A DNA stretch of 59,192 nucleotides from the NCBI GenBank assembly GCA_015680685.1, contig MNCI01022504.1, positions 1 to 59,192 on the forward strand, given 5' to 3'. The translations under genes and the position numbers were made by a program. The DNA is from Gnetum montanum. Lineage: Eukaryota > Streptophyta > Gnetopsida > Gnetales > Gnetaceae. Within the stretch, counting starts at the first letter, position 1, and each line of letters begins with the position of its first letter. The notes beneath the pieces were generated by a model, which searched no databases, was not told the origin of the DNA, and was given only the letters and a program-made list of their open reading frames with translations. This document shows, one piece after another, positions 47,351 to 58,935 of this stretch.

Positions 47351-47488
47351 CTTTTGTTTGTGGAATGTGCACTATTTAGGTCTAAGTGAATATCACTAAT
47401 ATGGTTGTATGAACCTAGAGGTTGATACCATTTTCATTATACATAAAAAAAACATAAAAGCACACTGAAAATTTCATTTTTTTCCAAA

Positions 47489-50050
47489 ATATCTTCTTCT
47501 TCTCATAAGCTTGAAGATACAAAACCACTGGTCCCACTAGAATGTAAGGTGGTATACACTCATCCAGATGGGTTTGTGCTGAATTTTACCTTCATCCTAC
47601 ATCAAGATGAACAAATGTGATGGCGTGATATGGAGGGCAATGTCATCTTGCCCCCGATAGATCTATGCTTGAAATGTTATTTAAAACCCTTAAGAAGTTG
47701 GACATAGAAAATCTTCACGAGGAGTACATTGTGGATGGATATGACACTCAAAACTACTGTCCCACTAAAACACAACGTAAGCGAGATAAACATCAAAAGA
47801 AACTTCATGAAGCTATAAATGGGAAACATTACACTAACCCCTTGTTCCTCCTAGATCAAGAAGACAATGAGGATCCTTTCTTGAAAGGTTCTCAACATGA
47901 AGATTCTCCACCCCCTACAACTAATGGTGAGGGTGTGAACCTAACCCTGCGATTGACTATTCATAAACCAGGGTCAAGAAAGAGTGATAGCCAAGGTAGG
48001 GACTCAGGTAAACATCGCAACAACAAGGGATTTAAGAATGGTGATCATAATAAGCGTAAGAGTGGTGGCAGACATCGCGGTGGTGGTGGTGGTTCACCTT
48101 CCTCTTCATCCTCTTCATTTAATTCTAAACATTCCTCTTCATTTGATGGTTCTCATGGAAGTCGTTGTTGAAAAAACCATGATGAAAGTGATCAATGAAA
48201 TAACAATGACCATGAAGGCCATCAAAACCAAAGGGGTAGCCGAAACCATCATTAGTGTCATCAATGTAGTGATGATGATGAACCTTTATTAGCGACTTGA
48301 AGTATGCTCAACATTGTAGAGGTAGTAAGAATCCCAAGTAAGCATATGAGGAATAGTTAGATCAAGCACCTAGACACGAACAATATTCCAAGATTTGAGG
48401 GGCAACACAATTCTAATCCATAGACACATCTACAAGCTTTTCAAGATGCCTGGGCTTTACAGAACATAGAGAACGAGTGGTAGAAACTCAAGCTTTTTCC
48501 ATGAATACTCATTAAGGAAGTTGAAAGTTGGTATAAGTCCTTAGAGTTGGAATCTATGTGCAGAGGGAGTATCATGTTAGAACTATTCAATGAAAAATGC
48601 CAAATGTACCCCAATGTGTCCAATCTGAGAAGGAAAATCCAAGGCTAAAAATAAGGAGCATATGAACCCTTGGATGTTGCCATGGGCTAATACTATTCAC
48701 TCCTACACCAATGCCTTAGCCATGGTTACTCTCAAAGAGAACAACTTTGTCATATCATAGATGGGCTCAGAGTAAAAACAAGGAGAACCCTTGGGATGTA
48801 TGCCCATGGAAGATTGTCTAAAATGAGAGCTCATCATATCCAAAGGTTAATTGAGTAGGTAGCAAAAGAATAAGGTGAGCTATGGAAAAGGGAAAGTGCT
48901 AAATAATATAATAAGGACCCTTTCATTAGAAAATAAGAGGTCTAATTTTGTGATGAGGAGGAGTCACCACTTGATAAAGTGATGAACAGTAAGACCTTGT
49001 TCATCCAAAAATCTATTTCTAATATTTTGGCCAAGGTTGACAAGTTATGGGACTCTTTGGATGAAAAGTTTCAAACTACTTTAAAGATTGCCAAAGAATC
49101 CAAGGAGAAAAATAGTGATCATAATTGTAAGAGGTGAAAAGAAGTTGAACATGCCTACTAAAGAGGTAAGGGCAAAGTTGTTGTAGTAGAGGAAGTTATG
49201 GAGTTTAACTTTGATGATGAAACCAAATGTGATATCTGTTAATATGAACATCCAAAGGGATGTTGCCCTGTGATGTCACACTTACAAGAGTCTAGAGTGT
49301 ATACATTGAATCCTTGCTTAACATGTAGGCAAGCTCCAAGACGATTGCCTTACCCTCAAGGTAGTCCAAAATAGTTCCACTAGCAACAATAAGCTTAGTA
49401 CCCAAGTGGAGCTCCTCCACAATTGTACGAGCAATACCAAAAGTGATATCAATCATAATCATGGAGAATGACATCACCAAGGTAGTAGTACCCTTATAGG
49501 CAACCAAATCCATATGAGTACTATGTTCAAAAACCCATCTCCCCTAGAAATTCTGCAAGTCATGCATCATTCCAGCATCACTATTACCCTTCCGAGCACC
49601 ACCAAACACATTCACCATCTACTCAAGGGGAAAGCCCATATCTATATCCTTATCATCCTCCACATCCCTCTGCACCTACACCTCCATCTTTAACTCACTT
49701 ACCTCCTACTCCATCCATGTAGGGTGAAATTCCTCCATAGTTGCNGTCCCTCTGCACCTACACCTCCATCTTTAACTCACTGACCTCCTACTCCATCCAT
49801 GTAGGGTGAAATTCCTCCATAGTTGCAACAACGAAATGCTACAAGGGCTATACACTCACAACTAGTTTTTCAACTAAGTGGTCTAGATAATCGATCAAGG
49901 AAATGACCTTTCTTCTAGCCTAGCAGTTCTCTCTAGCCCTCACAACCTACTCTAGTTGATCAGCTTGCATCTCCAGCATCCTCATCCTCTACATCAAATA
50001 CCTTTGAGTGCCCTTCAAACCAAGTGTTACCTAGGGTTCTTATTGTAATG
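47489..50050 (+). pseudogene. gag: Z gag
   Basis: The expected start is ATA (ATATCTTCTTCT, same place as the N1 ATG), so the start codon is mutated. N-terminus: VVYTHPDGF, FTFILHQDEQM. A frameshift follows near 47680. The linker is Gly/Ser/His/Lys-rich (47950-48170), with GGGGGSPSSSSSS. Capsid: NNIPRFEGQHNSNP near 48385, LQAFQDAWAL, ESWYKSLELES. Then GMYAHGRLS, VDKLWDSLDEKFQTT, and a knuckle-like CDIC-YEHPKGCC near 49230 with a stop inside. The C-terminus is Pro/His/Tyr-rich. An 80-bp assembly duplication around the N at 49745 distorts it. Confidence 0.8.
49665..49826 (+). repeat. 80-bp direct duplication flanking a single N
   Basis: 49665-49744 and 49747-49826 are almost identical (one difference) and are separated by NG. 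This is the pattern of two contig ends with an unmerged overlap, so it is probably an assembly artefact rather than biology. Confidence 0.8.
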
Positions 50051-53000
50051 TTAACCCATGCTATTTTTGACTGGATTAAGGTTGGCAACATTCCTGCACA
50101 AAGATTTGATCCAAGAAGTCCACTCATCTATCTATAGATTGCTGGACAAGAGGCATGCAAAGCTCTTCTTAACTCTAGTTCTAGAGTTAACCTCATCTCC
50201 CATGATATGTACAAGGCCTGGAACCTACCACCTCTTAAGAAGAGCAACATTCATTTAGAATTAGCATATCAGTTGATTACTGTCCCTTTGGGATTGGTAG
50301 AGGACATTGTGACCACAGTCTATGGGTGCTTCTATCTTATTGATTTTCTGGTAATCAAGATGGACAATTGCAAAAGTGACTTCCCCATCATTATGGGAAG
50401 GGCTTGGTTAAGCATGGTCAATGTGTGAATGGGTATAAGGGATCTATCTCTTGAAATATCTAAGGAAAATGAGCTAGGAAAGATTGAGAAGAAGTGTATT
50501 CCATGCATTACATACAACGACAATGGGTGCAATTGCATGCAAAAGATTTGATCAATCAAGAGCACATATATTAAGGCATGTGATCAATGTGCAAAAGAAA
50601 TTAATATTCAATGGTGTTTGTCTGCAACAACCACAAAGTAAGAGGACACCCAATGGCTAGTATTTGATTCAAATAGTAGCACAATATGCATGGAGCCAAC
50701 TAAGAGCCTAACATGTGCATATGTTGAAGGCATGGACAAAATTGAACAATTTCATTTCCAACTCTCTAATGAAGATGATGATACCTATTGAGGAGAGTTG
50801 GAGATCCCTGATCACTTCAAGCAGGAGCCCTTAGAACTAAAAAATTTACCGGTCAGTATGGAGTATGCATTTTTAAAGAATGGTAAACTGGTCATCATTA
50901 ATGCTAAACTTGCTCTTGAACAAAAAGAAAAGTTGTTGAAAGTGATGAATAAATGGTCAAAAACCTTTGCTTGGTTATATTTAGAGTTAACAGGAATTGA
51001 TTCAAGGATATGCCAGCATCACATCTACACTGACCTGACCATGAAGCCTAGAAGGTAGCCATAGAGGTAGTTGAATCCAAAATTAAAACAAATCATCAAG
51101 GAGGAGATGAAGCAACTCCTTAAGGTAGGGTTCATCTATCCAATCATGGATAGTAAGTGGGTTAGCCCACTCATAGTAGTACCAAAGAAGGATGGCAAAT
51201 GGTAGGTTTGCATCAACTTTAGGATGTTAAATATGACAACATTTAAGGATCATTTTCCTTTTCCGTTTGTAGATCAAGTGTTAGATACCATGTTTGGGAA
51301 TTGTTATTATAGTATCTTAGATGGTTATAGTGGTTATAACCAAATCCAAATTACACCAAAAGACTAGGCCTATACAACATTCATGAATCCCTGGGGAACT
51401 TTTGCATACTATAAGATGCCATTTGGCCTATGCAATGCCCCTACAACATTTCAACACTTGGTCTTGAGTATCTTTCAACAACAAATCAGTAGTGGTGTTG
51501 AAGTTTTTATGGATGACTTCTCCACCTATGGAACTACATTCAAGTAAGCCTTGGACTGACTTGAGCAAGTACTGAAGAGATGTGTAGAGACAAACCTACT
51601 ACTCAACTAGCAAAAGAGTCATCTCATGGTCTAAGAAGGAATTGTGCTAGGACATCGAATTTCCTAGAAAGGTATTAAGGTAGACCTAGAAAAGATAACA
51701 ATCATCTAAGGAATAACACGTCAACCAAAGACCGTTAAAGATGTTTTATCATTCCTTGGACACACTGGTTACTACGGGCGATTTATTGAGAATTTCTCTA
51801 AGACTACAAAACCATTGGTAGAACTTAGAAAGAAGGATGCACCTTTCATTTGGACCAAGGAATGTGAACACACATTCCAACAATTAAAATAGAAACTCGT
51901 AGAAACACCAATCCTACAAGCACCAGATTGGTTCATACCATTTCATATCATGCTAGACACATCTAACTATGCTTTGGGAGTAGTTCTCATATAGTTGGAT
52001 GATAAGAAACGTCTATATTATATCCACTATGCAAGTAGAAGCATTATGTGAGCATAGTTGAATTACACCACCACAGAGAAAGAATTAATGGTAGTGGTGT
52101 ACGCGCTAGAAAAGTTTAGACATTATGTGCTAGGTTACAAGATATTTGTACATATGGACCATAGTATAATTCGCTTCCTCATGAATAAGTTGATAGTGAG
52201 TCCTCATGTTATACAATGGCTTGTTAACTGGCAGGAATTCAATCTTACTATGGTAGATCAAAAAGGAACTGAGAATGTGATCACTCACCACCTTTCTCAC
52301 TTAAGATGGGATAACAAAGGGGAGGAGAGCGTGCTCTTTGATCAGTTTCCAGATGAACTCCTCTTTACTGGAGCAATAAATGAACAAACGCCTGAAAAAG
52401 AAATATGGTATAATGGAATCCTTCCATATCTTCTCACTCAAGAGATGCCACAAGACTTGGATTTTAGGAAGAAGCAACAATTTCTTCATCAAGTCAAATA
52501 CTTCATGGAAATCAACGAACACCTTTACAAGGTATGTGTTGACAGCTTGATTTGTTGGTGTGTCCTTGACGAAGATCAACTGTGCATTCTTTAGGATGCT
52601 CATGAAGGGCCTTACAGAGGCCACTATGTAGGGAGACACATGGCCATAAAAATCCTAATGGCAGGATACTATTAGCCTACAATCTTTAGGGATGCCCACC
52701 AATTTGTCAAGTCTTGTGAACATTGTCAACGTGATGGGAGGATGATCGCTCACATGGAAGGTCCTCAATAGTGGATTCAACCACTAGAGCCTTTCAACAT
52801 ATGGGGCATTGACTTCATGGGTTCCATCACATCCATGTCTAATGGGAAAGCGTATATTATAGTAGCAGTTGACTACTACACAAAATGAGTAGAAGCCATA
52901 GCTGTTACTGATTATAGATCATCCATTGCTACCAAATTTATACAACAAAATATTGTGAATAGGTTTGGGATGCCAAGTTCACTAATTTCTAATAATGGAA

Positions 53001-53755
53001 CTCATTTCATAGGTGCCACATTTAGAAAATTAATTCAATGCTTGGGGGTAGAACATAAATTAACAACACCTTACCATCCCCAAGCCAATGGTCAAGCAGA
53101 GGTAACCAATTGGGAGATTACAAAAATACTAACATAAACCATTAGCAAATATAAGAAGGACTAGAGTACAAAACTTAACGATGCTCTCTAGGCTTATCAT
53201 TCAACTTGGAAACTTCTTATTGGATATTCTCCCTATGAGTTAGTGCATGGGAAACTCCCAACACTTCTAATTCAATCTGAGCTCCGTACACTCTCAATGA
53301 CCTGTGATCTAAACCTTGACCTAAGTTTAGCACAGAAGGAAAGATTAATCAATCTAAACATGCTAGATGAGAATTGCTTAGTGGCCCTATCCTTAAATGA
53401 GGTGAACAAGGCATTCAGCAAGTAGCATCATGACCTTAGAATCAGGAAAGTAAAACTTCAACTAGGAGATAAGGTTCTTTACTTGAACCCCACACATGTA
53501 CCCCAAAAGACAAAATTCTAAACATTGTGGGAGGAACCTTATATAATTGATCAAACCTTTCCCTCTAAGGCCATGATAATTTACAAACCTCACAGCCCAA
53601 ATAAAAAGCAGTTGGTCAATATCCAACAAGTCAAACCTTTCTTAGAACCAAGATTAGCTAGTGTAACTACTGCCTCAATAGATGGACAACCACATTCTAT
53701 TTTTCAGATCTCCTCCCTCCAACTCAATCATGGAGGAGATGGCCATCCATGTTGA
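50051..53755 (+). pseudogene. pol: Z pol: protease, RT, RNase H, integrase
   Basis: All recognisable segments are in one frame across about 3.7 kb; I saw no frameshift but nearly 30 stops. Protease: the active-site Asp is Asn (LLNSSSRVNLIS near 50165). RT: VPKKDGKW, ILDGYSGYN, FGLCNAPTTFQ, FMDDFSTYG (near 51510). RNase H: DTSNYALGVVL (near 51960) and TEKELMVVVYALEKFRHYVLG. Integrase: HEG, GHYVGR, CEHCQRDG; catalytic WGIDFMG, ISNNGTHF (the second catalytic Asp is Asn), and QAEVTN with Glu. C-terminus: GDKVLYLNPTHVP, then the tail HGGDGHPC and TGA. Most stops replace Gln or Trp codons, as C-to-T and G-to-A changes would. Two catalytic Asp-to-Asn changes are of the same type. Confidence 0.93.
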
Positions 53756-55852
53756 CCATTATAATGGCCTCTCAGTTTTTCTACCTTTTTTTTCACATTT
53801 TTGATTTTACAAATTTTTGATTTTCGAATTTTTCTAATTTTATACCATTTTTAGTACCTTTTAAATTTCTTGATTATTTTACACTTTTTATATATTTTAC
53901 TTTATTTTTTTTCCTTTTGTTTAAGTGTGGTACTTTCTCATTTTTTGCTAATAAATCTGCTTTATTGTCGTAGGACATAATGCTACCATTATTATTTACT
54001 AATGATGATTTGTGCTGAATGTATGATTGTTGATGTTTAGCTTCTATTTTTGAATTTTGATGTCTGATGACTTTGACATGGTTTATTTTTCATGGAATAG
54101 GTAGTGAGTCCACATCATCGACTCATCCAATGAACTCTATAGTTTTCCTTGTTCTAGGAATTTGAGGTCCCTTTTCATTAAAAAAACTTTTAATCAATCA
54201 ATGACTTGGGTAGCTCTAGAATTAGGAAGGATCCAAAGGTTTGTAAAGGGTGTGACTTCAAGGGGACACAATACTCTTTATACTCTTCTTCTTGCTTAAG
54301 TGCTTGAGTGTTTTTTGCAGACTTCTTACCATTCCATACCACCTAATGATAGGAAGAAAAACAACATCATTGCATGGTGTGGTTCCCATTTTAAAAAAAA
54401 AACTATGAAAATTTAAAGCACACAACTTGGACAAATAAAAGGGCTATAAGCACTAGTTATGGAACTTGAAAGACATGCACCTATGCTTGAAGGTTTCCTC
54501 TAACTAAGGCCCTCTCTCTCTCTCTCTCTCTCTGTGAATTCTTACTCCTCTCTCTCCTCTTTGTGGAATGGTGGTTATTTTGTGGAAGNTCTTACTCCTC
54601 TCTCTCCTCTTTGTGGAATGGTGGTTATTTTGTGGAAGCACTCTTGTGTCTTGAGTGGGTGGATCAGTCTTAAAGTGGTGATGCGAAGTCACTGAAAGCA
54701 AATGGTTTTGGTCTGGACCGAGGATGGAACTTCTTAGGTCATTTTAACCACAAATTTCACAAGGGAATTTTTATGACCTCAATTTGGAACTTCATTCCAC
54801 CTTCTCTATCATTCATCCATGCTACCATAATTCACCTCACTGCCAAGTTCTATGTTATGCTCTATGTCTTAGTTTGATGTGTTGGGATTCTTGAGCAGAT
54901 TCTTTTGGGTTGGTTCTTAACTTGTCATGATCATTAAATAGACTATGGGGTCCATAGACTCCTTAGTTGAGGTTATGTAAGGGCAAAAAGGGCATGAGCC
55001 TACTATGGGAAGGATCCACTTACACAGCTTTTGGCTTGATTAGTTAAGGTTCCTTACCTTTGACATTGCTACAATTCTATATTTCATATTTCCCATTGTG
55101 TAAACCACTCAGTACTCCTTAATCTTTCATTGCATTCATCCATTAAATCAATTTTTCTCCATTTTTTCAAATTTATAAACTTCAATGCCATCTTCTCATG
55201 ATTTCATACTATTCTTGGTCTTCTAAGCTTTCATTTGATCCCAATTTCATTGAAAAATTCCTTCTATTTTGAAAGTTTGATGAAAGTCAACAGTGGTCAA
55301 TAGCTATGTCGATGAGGCCTCATCAATGCAGCCAACCACATCGATGAGGCCCTGTCAACGAGGCCTCATTGACACAATGCAAAAATACTATATATGCCAT
55401 CAGCCACTTTGGAATTTTTTGCAATTTTCTCATAACACATGGGGAATTTTTGTAATTTTTCAGAGCCTAAAACCTGCCAAAGCCCATAACTTTGAAACCA
55501 TTTGTCCAAATCACTCAATTTTTTGATCCTACATGTACTGGAGGTAAGATCTTTACCATGGGGGCCACAAACCTTAAGGTATTTGATGAAATTTTTGAAA
55601 ATTTTTTCTAACTCCGCCAAGGGTTAGTAACCTTAACAACATAAAAATATCAACTCTTTTGATAGTTAACACTTCCAACAACCTTTGGAATAATTTATCA
55701 ATGGTAATGCATAAATAAAATTAATAATTGAGTTAATTAAATCAGCCATAATCACAACTTAGCCAAGCTTAACTACTCTCAAGAGTTAAGGTATCCTAAT
55801 TATTTTAAGGTTACACAATGATTACTAATCCATAGTCTTATGGTGATTACAG
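53756..55852 (+). other. Z spacer between pol and ORF3
   Basis: Homologous to the post-pol spacers of A0, N1 and M2. It contains T-rich runs, a (CT)n run (54512-54532), a ~49-bp duplication around the N at 54589 (probable assembly artefact), the conserved block (54980-55020), an inserted U3-like module (55272-55400), the internal PPT-like tract (55553-55567) and a splice-acceptor-like GGTGATTACAG just before the ORF3 ATG. Confidence 0.75.
55272..55400 (+). promoter_or_regulatory. Z internal U3-like promoter module upstream of ORF3
   Basis: Begins TGATGA and contains GATGAGGCCTCATCAATGCA (55311-55330), ATCGATGAGGCC and CAACGAGGCCTCATTG, then CTATATATGC at 55388-55397. The first segment is the same as in U3 of Z's own LTR (46431-46450), and no other element here has it. 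No R or U5 follows. The TATA-like site is about 460 bp before the ORF3 ATG. Promoter function is inferred. Confidence 0.6.
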
Positions 55853-58687
55853 ATGGCACCCAAACGAAAGTGTCCACAGGAAGGAGAACCCTCACAACCA
55901 CAGGAGAAATGATCTAGAGTTGGAAGGGGCCAGTAAGAACAAGGCCAAGAACAACAAGAGGCGACCCATGAAACTAGACCTCTTCGTGAGGAACCTGAAG
56001 CAGAATTTGTTCGATAAATTTGAGAGGGAAAAGTGCCTACCGAACAATTGCAATGAGGAGAAGTGCCTAGACTTATGCCAAGGCTTGAGGTCACTTTGAC
56101 TCAAGCCTACCTAGACATCATCAAGTACTGAGAAATCCAAAGATTAGTTCTTCAAGAAATAAACTTTAGGCCATTTTTGGAAAAAGCTCCAAAGAATGTC
56201 AAGACATAATTGCAAACCTCTCCCATGTGGCTAGTCATGACATCTTATGGGAAATGGTACATGGGAGAGACCTATTTCTTCTAGAGTAATCAAAGGCTAG
56301 GGTCCATTGTAAAAATGAAGGACATTCAGGTATCCTACTAAGAAGAACCTATTACATAGGCATTGGGGTTGCTAGACATTGGAACACAGTTGGCAGAAAT
56401 ATCAACAAAAGGAAATCTTAAGGCAAAAAGGAAATGGACCCAGCAATGCTACAGGGTAAACCGTAAGGAGTATGGTGTGTTCACATCAGCGGATTATATT
56501 TATTTCAAGATTGTGGCCTATCACCTCAATCCAATGATGAGGCCAAGTAAGGTGAGTGCCTTCCCCACTTAAGCATGTGCTGCTCTAAGCGAAAAATTTC
56601 CCGTTACCCTTCCATAGCTGATTTATTTGGAAATCAAGAAGTGCTTCAAGGAGAACGAACATGGAAGGAAGACACCCTACCCTTTCCATGCCTTATTAAA
56701 AAAATTTACAAAAGGGTAGACATTGTTCACTATTCTAATGACACCCTCAAGCATACTCCCTTGACCTGATGGGCAGAAATCATGAATGATAAAACACCAA
56801 CAACCACTCAAGAAGAGAAGTTGCCACCACCACCACCCACTTAGGAGACAACATCGGAGGCCCATGTAGTCCTTAAGCATCTACAAAAAATTCAAGAATA
56901 GCTTTTGAGCAAACAAAAGTAACAAGTAGGAACGAGTGGGGTAGATTCATCTATGTATATGCCAGTGATGAGTCACCTTAATGAGGTGGTCTGAACAGTT
57001 AGCCAGATGGAGAGAGGTGGTCCCATTTTCTCTACCCCAAGAATGTAGTTGCCTTCAAGATTGGATCCCAATGCTTGAGGGGTGATGGTGTCACTAGCAA
57101 CACACCATCTATTCCTAGAAATCTCTAGGAATGCTGCCACTTTTTCAGTGTGGTTGGAAGAATGTGAAGAGGTAATTGTCTTGGTGATGTAGCACCAAGG
57201 ACAAGAGATAGTAGCAGAAGTGGTAGCTGACCATGTAGTTGAAGCACTGAATGCATCCAATTGAATGCAGCATAGCAGAAATATTTGCTAGAATGACTGG
57301 TAGTGGTAGTGATTCTAGCAACTGTAGTGGTAGCATGGTTAGTGGAAAATTAAATGCAGCCTAGCAGAAACAGTTGCTAGAATGACTAGTAGGAACCAGA
57401 CAATTGACTTCGAATATCTTTGATCTCTCAGAGAATATCACTGCAACCTAGTTAGAGCTATTGAATGTAAGGGGCAAATGCATCATTTTGGAGGGGCAAC
57501 AAGAAACGGATTAAGAGCAAAATCAATGTTTGGCCACAGAGGTTGCTAAACTTCGTGCCTGACTTGCAAAACAAGCAATCCTTAACCTAGCAATGACAAG
57601 AGATGAAGCTATCAAGTAGCTTTAAGAATGATTTCAAAATGCTGAGAAGGAAGTAGTAATGGCCGTCTTTAAATAATCCACTTGAATTAGGTGCGCCAAG
57701 ATAATGAAACATTGACCACACAAAATCATCGCCTATGAACTGTTGATGCTAAGAGAGATGAAATGTAAGAGTCCATTCATCAATAGTAAGAGAAGCTTGC
57801 CAAAGTCAACATTGAATTGAGGAAATTGGTTGCAAAGAACCATAATTTGTTAATGGAAGAGGTATGCACTTTGCAACAAAAGTCTACCATCAAGATAGTC
57901 GCCTGGAAGAATGAAATTCTTAAATTTGAGAGAGTGAAAAATCACTACAAGGATTAGGTTGGCTTGCAAAATGAAATTAATGAAAAATAAATCTAGATGG
58001 CAAAGACAAAAGTGAATGAAGCCCTCCAACAACTCTAGTAAGGAAGAGAGATGTGGTAATCCATCCTTGATGGGATTGATGCCTACAACAAAGCGAAGAT
58101 CTACTTGAAAGAGTTGTAGATCAAGAAAATGATAAAGTATATGGAGTTGGTCAATCTTCATTACGCAAACCTAACAATGCTGATAGTGGGATAGCCATGA
58201 TCAGAATTGAAGAAACAAGTGGCTAGCTCATATTTGCTATATGAGGTTGAGTTCAAACACCACAAGGACACCAAGAAAAAGCTTTAGACTACTATTATTG
58301 AACTCGAAGTCCTCAAAGGGTGATTCACAGATCAATAATCCGTTGCTAAGGACCTAACTAGATGGATGAATGATTAACAAGAGCTGAAGAACATAGTGAG
58401 AGCATTTGACATTAAATGAAAAAAGTTAGCAGCCTGGTTCATCAATGCCAAGGAGTTGTTTTCAATGATCCCGTATCCTTGGGATGTGCCCGTTCCAAAG
58501 TTGCATGGATGATGCATGATCCTAGGAGTAAGGAGGAAAAATGCAAGTACAGCTGGATGCTTTCTACCTCTCGCCTAAAGTTGCAGTAGTAGTAGGACAA
58601 TCATAGCTGGCTTAATCGCCACCAGTGCATGAAGCCGGTGACGATCCATCAAAGCCTTAGGAACCACCACCACCTAGGACCATTTAA
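55853..58687 (+). pseudogene. Z ORF3: coiled-coil protein of unknown function
   Basis: The ATG directly after TTACAG encodes MAPKRK, a basic nuclear-signal-like start, followed by a Gln/Glu/Arg-rich stretch. Next come EINFRPFLEKAPKN, GKWYMGETY, VKMKDIQVSY-EEPI-ALGL, and CYRVN-KEYG-YIYFKIVAYHLNP (56100-56550). Proline runs (56826-56840) precede the MSHL segment that is the fusion point in H1. The second half is heptad-rich with many Lys/Glu (57480-58130), then YANLTMLIVG (near 58165), IPYPWDVPVP (near 58470) and PPPPRTI before the TAA at 58685. The span is 945 codons with no net frame change, but stops and at least two compensating shifts. No membrane segment or signal peptide is evident. Position equals that of env-like genes; function unknown. 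Confidence 0.75.
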
Positions 58688-58924
58688 TCTTCTCCAACAA
58701 GATTCACACCATCAAGGAACATGTTGTCCAATTTTTGAATAGTTGTGTCATGGTGTTCAATTTTGTGTCCTAAACATCACCATTTTTGTAATATGTTGAT
58801 CCATACACCCGGGCACTCCATTTTTGTTAAAGTCAATCAATTTGTTTTGTTGAAGAAAAAGTCAATCAATAAACCCATAACTACCCAAATTTGTAAAAGA
58901 ACTCAAGGATGAGTCTTCCTTCAG
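58688..58924 (+). other. Z 3' untranslated stretch
   Basis: Non-coding, ending with the ACTCAAGGATGAGTCTTC motif common to all elements just before their PPT. Confidence 0.75.
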
Positions 58925-58935
58925 TTGTGGGTGTA
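58925..58935 (+). other. Z polypurine tract
   Basis: GTTGTGGGTGTA, a slightly mutated version of the GTGGGGGTA type, directly before TGATGAG. Confidence 0.75.

Noticed and set aside
55272-55400. Solo LTR inserted in the Z spacer
   Set aside because: Only the U3 module is present; there is no R, U5 or CTCATCA end, and the flanking spacer continues as in the other elements.
55825-56104. Minus-strand frames opposite the ORF3 start
   Set aside because: The plus-strand translation matches B1 ORF3 with conserved start and motifs, so the minus frames are shadows.
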